From a bacterium (GTDB taxonomy: Bacteria; Patescibacteriota; Saccharimonadia; Saccharimonadales; JAGQNK01): a stretch of 41,711 nt of DNA. This document shows, in pieces, positions 35,875 through 41,711 of this stretch (position 1 is the stretch's first letter; each line of letters opens with the position of its first letter). The stretch is taken from assembly GCA_029557815.1 (NCBI GenBank), contig JAKQHX010000049.1, positions 1 through 41,711 of the forward strand, read 5' to 3'. The notes beneath the pieces are model-generated. The model saw only the letters and a list, made by a program, of their open reading frames with translations, ran no database searches and was not told the origin of the DNA. A program made the position numbers and the translations under genes.

Positions 35875-36759
35875 ATGAATGTATCTGTGTCTAGTGGCAT
35901 AGAGGTATTGCCAGATGCCACGATGGCTATGCTGCTTGGTGAACTAAACACCGAGTCACGGTGTGTATTGGCTACCGCCACGCCAAATGAACTCGTGCCT
36001 GTTCAGTATGTCAGAGAAGACCTCATGGCCCGAAATGCGCTTGGACTCGTTTCACGCGAGCGTTTCAACCTCAATAGTATTGTGAATTCCTTTTCTCCAG
36101 CAATCATATCCAAGTCAAAGGACCCTCTGGATGGATCGGTATGGATACAGAGAGGTATCACCCAGCCCGCTGATTCGGACCTATCCCAAGACCCTTCCGG
36201 AGCAGCCCAGGAAACTACTAACCCTGTAGGGGATTTTATTGCAGGCATGTCAGGTTCCCTGCTCGCCTTTTCTGCGAAGTATGGCATACCCCTAAGGAGC
36301 CTCGTCGGTGAAAAACATGCTCCCAAAAAGCACGGTATCTCTGCGACAGAAATAAGACTTGGCGTAGTTGCGACAGTCGTGAGGCTCGCCCAAACCGGAC
36401 AGCCGTTTACGGGCAATCAAATCAGGGAGTATACCGAGGATCTTGACCTTATGGAACGACCAGTCAGGTCACACCTCAGTGACCTTGTGAAATATGGATA
36501 TCTGCAATGCGACGATTCGAAGCGACCGAAAGTTTACCATACCGTCGAGCTTCCTGATAGGACCGACACACAGGAATTAATGACTGACTTTTTGCGCATT
36601 GTCGGAGAATTTGCCATAGGCTCAATCCGTGCTCAAGAAGATGGCATCCAACGGGGTCAACAGATACTTGACGATTCGGTACTACTCCCTCGTCTCATAC
36701 AAAAGTCATACGATGCATCAGGCCATACCGGCAAGAGCTTTACCCGACGGGTAGTATAA
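35875..36759 (+). CDS. Hypothetical protein with winged-helix-like region
   Basis: GVVATVVRLAQTGQPFTGNQIREYTEDLDLMERPVRSHLSDLVKYGYLQ resembles a wHTH; extended -10 TGTTAAAAT at 35860-35868. Confidence 0.7.
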   Translation: MNVSVSSGIEVLPDATMAMLLGELNTESRCVLATATPNELVPVQYVREDLMARNALGLVSRERFNLNSIVNSFSPAIISKSKDPLDGSVWIQRGITQPADSDLSQDPSGAAQETTNPVGDFIAGMSGSLLAFSAKYGIPLRSLVGEKHAPKKHGISATEIRLGVVATVVRLAQTGQPFTGNQIREYTEDLDLMERPVRSHLSDLVKYGYLQCDDSKRPKVYHTVELPDRTDTQELMTDFLRIVGEFAIGSIRAQEDGIQRGQQILDDSVLLPRLIQKSYDASGHTGKSFTRRVV

Positions 36760-36796
36760 ATCCTGCCGCCAGGTCAAATACACATACGTCTTCAGA

Positions 36797-36982
36797 TTAC
36801 TTCAGGATGCGCTGAATACCCGACCAGCCGAGGCTACGCCAATAGTTATTTTCTTCAGAATCATTGTTGTGTAAGTATTTTTCAACACTGGCACCAATGA
36901 ATTCCATTGCGTAGGCTGCCCGTACATATGCCGGCAATGCTTGCAGTTCCCCGGTTGTAAGCACACCGCCTTGTTCTACCAT
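36797..36982 (-). CDS. Small hypothetical protein
   Basis: 61 aa ORF directly following the 36987-37919 gene on the same strand. Confidence 0.5.
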   Translation of the reverse strand: MVEQGGVLTTGELQALPAYVRAAYAMEFIGASVEKYLHNNDSEENNYWRSLGWSGIQRILK

Positions 36983-36986
36983 AGCC

Positions 36987-37919
36987 TTAGGTCGGATTCA
37001 CGAAGCTCAAAACTATTCTCAAAATGACATATATCAGTACCAACGCGGCTGATAGTCGTTTCAGGAATTGGCTTTTGTTCAACGCCATGCCCTGAATGGC
37101 TACCGTCTGGCGCCCGACGTGCATCGGCAACCTTTCGTCACGGTAGGTCTGAATGTTTTGCATCAACTGGTTCTTAATCGCAGTGAGCTTCTGGGACATG
37201 AGCAGCAAGTCACTTTCGTTTGTGTATATAGGCCCATAGAGGCAGACCATGTCACCTACTATCTCTATGTCATATTCGGCAGCATCAATCAGTGCATGCA
37301 TGACATCGGGACTTATAAAACTCATGCTATCTATCGTGTAATCGTCTGGAAAATACGTCGCGAAGTACTCATCAAAATTACCTTCCAAACTATGCAATTG
37401 GTTGCGCTTGAAGGTAAATCGAAACTGTCTTCCCCTGGCCTTTTTTGAGTCGAAAAATACATTCGGTAATTTGCGGGGTAGCTTCGCAAACATGACACCG
37501 TAATATACGGTTCCGGCACGATACTCCCCGTGCTTTGTCTTTCGATAGTAATTATACGAAAAGTCACAGTACTGCCACTGATTGGCGTCAATGTAGTTCC
37601 AGAAACGCTCATCACGGCTGCCCTCCACGTGCATTGGAGCAATACTATGGACATCCGAGATGTTCGACCATATCGGCACATACATGTAGCTGTTCTGCAA
37701 AGCAAATGCCTCTCTCGTATCAGCTAGCCGATTGACTTTTTTATTGATTACCCACGTTTCCCGAGAGCGTACAGCAAAGAAAACCAAGAAAGCCACGAGC
37801 GCAACGTAACCTGCATGTTCTTCGTAACCACTAAGCGTAACAATGACAAGCACAAGCACTATCACCCATATGCCGATAATCGCATGCCGGGCATACATGC
37901 GGTTCATATAAATTTTCAT
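36987..37919 (-). CDS. Membrane protein, DUF3137-like
   Basis: N-terminal TM pair, soluble domain (YYGVMFAKLPRKLPNVFFDSKKARGRQFRFTFKRNQLHSLEGNFDEYFATYFPDDYTIDSMSFISPDVMHALIDAAE), C-terminal TM. Confidence 0.75.
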   Translation of the reverse strand: MKIYMNRMYARHAIIGIWVIVLVLVIVTLSGYEEHAGYVALVAFLVFFAVRSRETWVINKKVNRLADTREAFALQNSYMYVPIWSNISDVHSIAPMHVEGSRDERFWNYIDANQWQYCDFSYNYYRKTKHGEYRAGTVYYGVMFAKLPRKLPNVFFDSKKARGRQFRFTFKRNQLHSLEGNFDEYFATYFPDDYTIDSMSFISPDVMHALIDAAEYDIEIVGDMVCLYGPIYTNESDLLLMSQKLTAIKNQLMQNIQTYRDERLPMHVGRQTVAIQGMALNKSQFLKRLSAALVLIYVILRIVLSFVNPT

Positions 37920-38003
37920 CCTAGCTCAATTGTAGCAGGTCAAAGTCCCGCACGCTCAAGTATGTGGCGCACTGATAGAGAGCTATCATGCTAGACTAAA
38001 AAT

Positions 38004-38453
38004 ATGAGCAGACGAATCGCCGTGCGGGGTGTGGTCGTGGACGAACGTGGCCGGTTACTTTGCGTACGGCTCAAAGCCTACGGCGGGAGATCCGAGCGTA
38101 CATTCTGGTGTCTGCCCGGTGGTGGTATCGATAGTAACGAGACACTGTTTGATGCAATAAAACGCGAAATGATTGAAGAGACCGCTATCACCCCGGTGAT
38201 TGGTGAGCTCCTCTATGTACATCAGTTTGCCTTCGAAGGCAAAGAACAATTCGAATTTTTCTTTCATATCACCAATACTGATGACTACAAAAATATCGAT
38301 CTGTCTGCTGCTACGCATGCAGAGGAGGAAATTGCTGAACTCGCATTCGCCGACCCAAAGGCTATCTATATCCTGCCCGAATTCCTCGCCACAGAAAATC
38401 TCACACAACACATCTGCGACAAAGTCCCCGCCAAACTATTTAGCTACCTGTAG
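38004..38453 (+). CDS. Nudix hydrolase
   Basis: Nudix box GGGIDSNETLFDAIKREMIEETAI. Confidence 0.93.
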   Translation: MSRRIAVRGVVVDERGRLLCVRLKAYGGRSERTFWCLPGGGIDSNETLFDAIKREMIEETAITPVIGELLYVHQFAFEGKEQFEFFFHITNTDDYKNIDLSAATHAEEEIAELAFADPKAIYILPEFLATENLTQHICDKVPAKLFSYL

Positions 38454-38566
38454 AGAGGCCATCCATACAAACGAACTTCCCGGAATCTGCTCACGTCTGG
38501 GCTTGCTTTATTTAGATTTATATACATAATGAATTATGGAAGTAGGTTCAGCGGGATTCTTATGGA

Positions 38567-38656
38567 TCCGTCCATTGCGGTTACTTCACAAACAACATTA
38601 ATGAACGTTGTTTGTGAGGAGCCGTGTTTTTGTTTCTCACAAACAGAAAGGACGGA
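38567..38656 (+). promoter_or_regulatory. Candidate bistable leader RNA with SD sequestration
   Basis: TCCGTCC 38567-38573 pairs GGACGGA 38650-38656 (covers part of SD); TCACAAACAAC 38586-38596 pairs GTTGTTTGTGA 38607-38617; GTTTGTGAG 38610-38618 alternatively pairs CTCACAAAC 38636-38644. Confidence 0.6.
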
Positions 38657-38659
38657 CAT

Positions 38660-39115
38660 ATGGCAACACTCGAACGAGCCATAGACATAGCAACACAAAT
38701 ACACGAGGGCCAAACCCGGTTTGATGGCAGCCCGTATATCAGTCACCCGCTCAGGGTTATGGGGACAGTCGCCGCCCAAGGCCACTCTGTTGAAACACAA
38801 ATCGTCGCGGTCATGCACGATGCGGTGGAGGATAGTGACGGAGAACTTACATTCGACGACCTTCGTCGTGATGGCTTCGGTGATGAAGTAATATTCCCCT
38901 TACAGCTGCTCACAAAAGAAAAAGGTGCAGACTACGATTTCTACATCCAACGCCTAGCTGTCAACCCACGATCACGCGCAGTCAAAAAAGCTGACCTCTT
39001 CGATAATATGGACCTAACAGGGCTTGATAATCCTTCGCTCAAACGCATCGAAACCATAGAAAAATACGGTCGTTCCCTGCTCTACATAGCCCGCTTTCCC
39101 CAACCCCGTATATGA
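38660..39115 (+). CDS. HD-domain phosphohydrolase, small (p)ppGpp-hydrolase/RelA-SpoT-HD-like
   Basis: AIDIATQIHEGQTRFDGSPYISHPLRVM; IVAVMHDAVEDSD; AVKKADLFDNM. Start taken at ATG 38660 with SD AAAGGA. Confidence 0.85.
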   Translation: MATLERAIDIATQIHEGQTRFDGSPYISHPLRVMGTVAAQGHSVETQIVAVMHDAVEDSDGELTFDDLRRDGFGDEVIFPLQLLTKEKGADYDFYIQRLAVNPRSRAVKKADLFDNMDLTGLDNPSLKRIETIEKYGRSLLYIARFPQPRI

Positions 39116-39121
39116 TGTCAG

Positions 39122-39547
39122 CTAGACGCCGAGGAGACCTATGACGAGTGCCATCAACATGATGGTGGCAAACTCGTTACCAATATTTAGAAATGTCAGC
39201 TGCCTTGGGCGACCTTCGAACATATCATGTGTCGCGAACCGCACCGCGGTAAGGCCAAGCCATAGCCAAAACCCTGTGGTCAGCGCATCTTGCAAGAAGC
39301 TATTGCCAAAGAAACTATTTGACAGAAATGTCACATGCGCCAAAACATACGCCGTAATGAGCGAGATGATGAAGGTCGAGCCAAGCAGTACTGTCATCTC
39401 GTTCGACTTCATCTCACGCTTCATGTCTACCTTGGCAAGCTTCGCCCACGTCTTTCCAAAAATGCCCATGGAATACCAGACACTTCCGATAATCATAGAC
39501 GACACAGCCGCCAGTAATACTGCCAGATAATTTACTTCGACATTCAT
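39122..39547 (-). CDS. DUF1761-like membrane protein
   Basis: VNYLAVLLAAVSSMIIGSVWYSMGIFGKTWAKL; four TM helices. Confidence 0.8.
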   Translation of the reverse strand: MNVEVNYLAVLLAAVSSMIIGSVWYSMGIFGKTWAKLAKVDMKREMKSNEMTVLLGSTFIISLITAYVLAHVTFLSNSFFGNSFLQDALTTGFWLWLGLTAVRFATHDMFEGRPRQLTFLNIGNEFATIMLMALVIGLLGV

Positions 39548-39608
39548 GACTTTTTGCCCTCGCTTATATACCTCTGATTATGCACCGTGCCAGACAAAAT
39601 ATAAATAG

Positions 39609-40736
39609 TTACTTTGAGTCCACTCGTAGGTTGACGCTCCCAAACCGATGCATAGGCCACATATCATCAAATACGCCAAAAGCCGAGGCTGTCGTTTCGA
39701 CATCAGCCGCCCTGAACCCACCATTAGAGCGCTGCAAACAGCTGCGGGTAAAGACATCCGGGCTCTTTATGAGTGCCATGTCGCGAAGTTCCGCCGGCGA
39801 TACATTCAAGAGGAGATGCTTCGCTAAACGAAACTGCGCCGCAACCTGCAGAATTCTTTGTTGCCGCTGGTCTGCTTCCGCGAGAGCCTCGGCCAATGTG
39901 GGCTCATACCTGACAAGCTCTTCTGTTTGGGAAAGTCTCTGCTGACGAGCCCGCTCCTCGTCGTCACTCATCGCTTCGTGATACTGCCGGGATAGATCCT
40001 GGAACTTAGAAAGTGAACCAAAATGCGCATATATTGCCTGGCGCGAAGGGCCAACACCTGCGGCCGACAGCCGGTTAAGCCTCCGAGCCGTTATAGCTTT
40101 GTCAGGATTCTGTCGATAAAACGCATCTGCCCAATCGAAGTAATCTTCTTCCGCCCAGCCGTTACAACTTGGATAGCCAATGAGCTCGTGAAAAACAGCC
40201 AGCCTACCGAATCTTCCCTGTATCTCATTCACTGTTGGAAAATCGCCAAGCCGCCTGAATTCACCCCTGCCCGCGGCCGCAATATCAAATCGAGTTGGGC
40301 GGCCTCCCACGATACTCGCCAAGTGTTGGCCAGCCTCTACGTAGTCAGCCTTAAGCCAATCTTGAAAACGAAATTTCGGGCGAAAGCCAAAATGTGCTTG
40401 CACTTTTGAAAGCGTTGTACGCTCATATATGGTTTTCTGGTTTGGTACAAGACCAAGTATCGATGCTCTGTCGATGCTTGTCCGTAAGGGTGGAGGGTCT
40501 GTTGCCGGATCCAGCTCCAACACATCCACAAGCGGCCGGAAAAGCTCGGCAAACTCAGTATCATCTAGCTCACCGTATCTGACGCTCGACCCACGATTAT
40601 AAGTCATCAATTCTACCGTTTCATCCAAAATAACCCGGGCAAGTATGTGCCGGGTAGAAGTATCTATCTCTGGAACCTGGCCGGGCAAAGATTCAAAACC
40701 AGGCAGTTCCTGTCGAACGTCAAAACACACAGGCAT
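39609..40736 (-). CDS. Hypothetical protein with homing-endonuclease-associated-repeat-like DNA-binding helices
   Basis: Repeated units such as ITARRLNRLSAAGVGPSRQAIYAHFGSLSKFQDL and LGLVPNQKTIYERTTLSKVQAHFGFRPKFRFQDWL. Confidence 0.65.
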   Translation of the reverse strand: MPVCFDVRQELPGFESLPGQVPEIDTSTRHILARVILDETVELMTYNRGSSVRYGELDDTEFAELFRPLVDVLELDPATDPPPLRTSIDRASILGLVPNQKTIYERTTLSKVQAHFGFRPKFRFQDWLKADYVEAGQHLASIVGGRPTRFDIAAAGRGEFRRLGDFPTVNEIQGRFGRLAVFHELIGYPSCNGWAEEDYFDWADAFYRQNPDKAITARRLNRLSAAGVGPSRQAIYAHFGSLSKFQDLSRQYHEAMSDDEERARQQRLSQTEELVRYEPTLAEALAEADQRQQRILQVAAQFRLAKHLLLNVSPAELRDMALIKSPDVFTRSCLQRSNGGFRAADVETTASAFGVFDDMWPMHRFGSVNLRVDSK

Positions 40737-40783
40737 AGATATATTATAATATATTTGAATGTTTTTTACAATTTTTAGGTTCG

Positions 40784-41491
40784 TTATGGTTCGGCTATGA
40801 CTGCTTGACCCAAACTGCTCACATACTGTACGGCAACTGCGCCTGCACCAGCGATGCGTTCAGTAACTATACCCTCTCCTCCACGTGATACGATTATTGC
40901 TTTGCAACCCAAGTTAGCTGCCAATTCCGCGTCTACATGCTGGTCGCCTATAACAACCAGTTCTTCTGCGGAGACATCCCAATCGTCGAGCAGTGTCCCC
41001 AGAACGCTTCTGTCCGGCTTCTTAACCGCAACTTCATCACCACAAATAATATGCTCGATATGATCAACCAGCGTAGAGCGCTCCACTATACTACGCGGGC
41101 TGGCATTGCCCCGCCCTGCATGACCTCTGTTGGTTACAACTACTTGGCGAATGCCGGCAATCGAGAGTCGGCGTGACAGATCCAATGCATCTTCAAACAA
41201 GTGCCCCTCGACCTCCAGGTAGTGCCCGTCTTGCCCAGCCAAAAAATCTTGTTCGAACTTGGTCCGGTCTTCTTCGCTTAGCTTATCCCCAAACAGCGAC
41301 GCAATGGTATCACCAAGCGAACCATGGTAGTTTGCCAGCATTTCCTCTTCACGTGGAGTATCAATACTGAAGCGCGGTGTTATTTCGGCTATCAAGGCTT
41401 GGAATATACCAAAACTATTCAGTAAGGTTCCATCCAAATCCCAGATGGCAACTTTCGTTTCTGGCGGTATGGTGGCTACTTCTTGGCTCAT
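40784..41491 (-). CDS. HAD-superfamily hydrolase (phosphoglycolate-phosphatase-like)
   Basis: IWDLDGTLLNSF; VVVTNRG; VKKPDRSVL; VVIGDQHVDAELAANLG. Confidence 0.92.
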   Translation of the reverse strand: MSQEVATIPPETKVAIWDLDGTLLNSFGIFQALIAEITPRFSIDTPREEEMLANYHGSLGDTIASLFGDKLSEEDRTKFEQDFLAGQDGHYLEVEGHLFEDALDLSRRLSIAGIRQVVVTNRGHAGRGNASPRSIVERSTLVDHIEHIICGDEVAVKKPDRSVLGTLLDDWDVSAEELVVIGDQHVDAELAANLGCKAIIVSRGGEGIVTERIAGAGAVAVQYVSSLGQAVIAEP

Positions 41492-41617
41492 AACTAAATT
41501 GTAGCAGTTATTCTATATTGTTTTGCCAAAGTCCCTATACAGGCCTCGAGTATGCTTTTATGTAACCACGCAGCGCTTTTGTTTATCTGCTCTTTTGCTG
41601 GGAGAATACATACTACC

Positions 41618-41711
41618 ATGTCCGAATTGCACGAACACAAACATGAACATGACGACCCGGGACTGCTAAAAAGAATCCGAGGTATCTCCACGATCAATTT
41701 TCTCATTGGCG
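41618..41711 (+). CDS. Start of a CDS truncated by the window end; His-rich N-terminus
   Basis: ATG at 41618: MSELHEHKHEHDDPGLLKRIRGISTINFLIG...; open to the window end. Confidence 0.5.
   Translation, partial: MSELHEHKHEHDDPGLLKRIRGISTINFLIG

Noticed and set aside
38624-38659. Upstream GTG start for the HD hydrolase
   Set aside because: Would place the N-terminus within the hairpin region; ATG 38660 has a good SD and matches the start of the HD domain.
1-41711. CRISPR arrays, transposons/IS elements, prophage genes, and UGA recoding
   Set aside because: No regularly spaced repeats, transposase or phage structural genes were seen; TGA is used as a stop (e.g. NYN gene), arguing against the Gracilibacteria/Absconditabacteria code.

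Overview
The window looks like chromosomal DNA from a small-genome monoderm bacterium. Gene content and style suggest CPR/Patescibacteria, probably Saccharibacteria-like; this is inference, not proven. The standard genetic code appears to be used (for example, the NYN gene ends in TGA). Contents from left to right: a tRNA-Glu(CTC) gene on the minus strand. A plus-strand block with a sensor histidine kinase, a response regulator with a long Ala/Pro-rich tail, an RsuA/RluB-type pseudouridine synthase, one continuous 947-codon ORF joining an Lnt-like CN-hydrolase to the GTPase Der, pth, a densely structured non-coding interval, dprA, a 1224-aa protein of unknown function, topA, a hypothetical protein, and a sigma-region-4/HARE-HTH protein. 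A second structured non-coding interval. A minus-strand dcw cluster (ftsQ-like, murG, ftsW, mraY, a class B PBP, an ftsL-like ORF, rsmH, mraZ) with a clear four-box MraZ operator and a 19-codon small ORF plus strong hairpin between rsmH and ftsL. A minus-strand accessory block (YvcK/CofD, GH1, FMN reductase-like, AlkD-like, NYN, VOC, PIF1-like helicase, DUF4868/KwaB-like protein, peptide deformylase, PQ-loop-like membrane protein). A mixed right end (Nudix, HD hydrolase, DUF1761-like, HAD and others). The strongest second-look candidates are: (1) a bistable 5' leader with Shine-Dalgarno sequestration upstream of the HD hydrolase (38567-38662); (2) two candidate structured RNAs (7430-7815 and 16994-17197); (3) the Lnt-Der fused ORF; (4) the 1224-aa orphan protein; (5) the small ORF plus hairpin in the dcw cluster. 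All structures were read by eye; no folding, homology search or database lookup was run.
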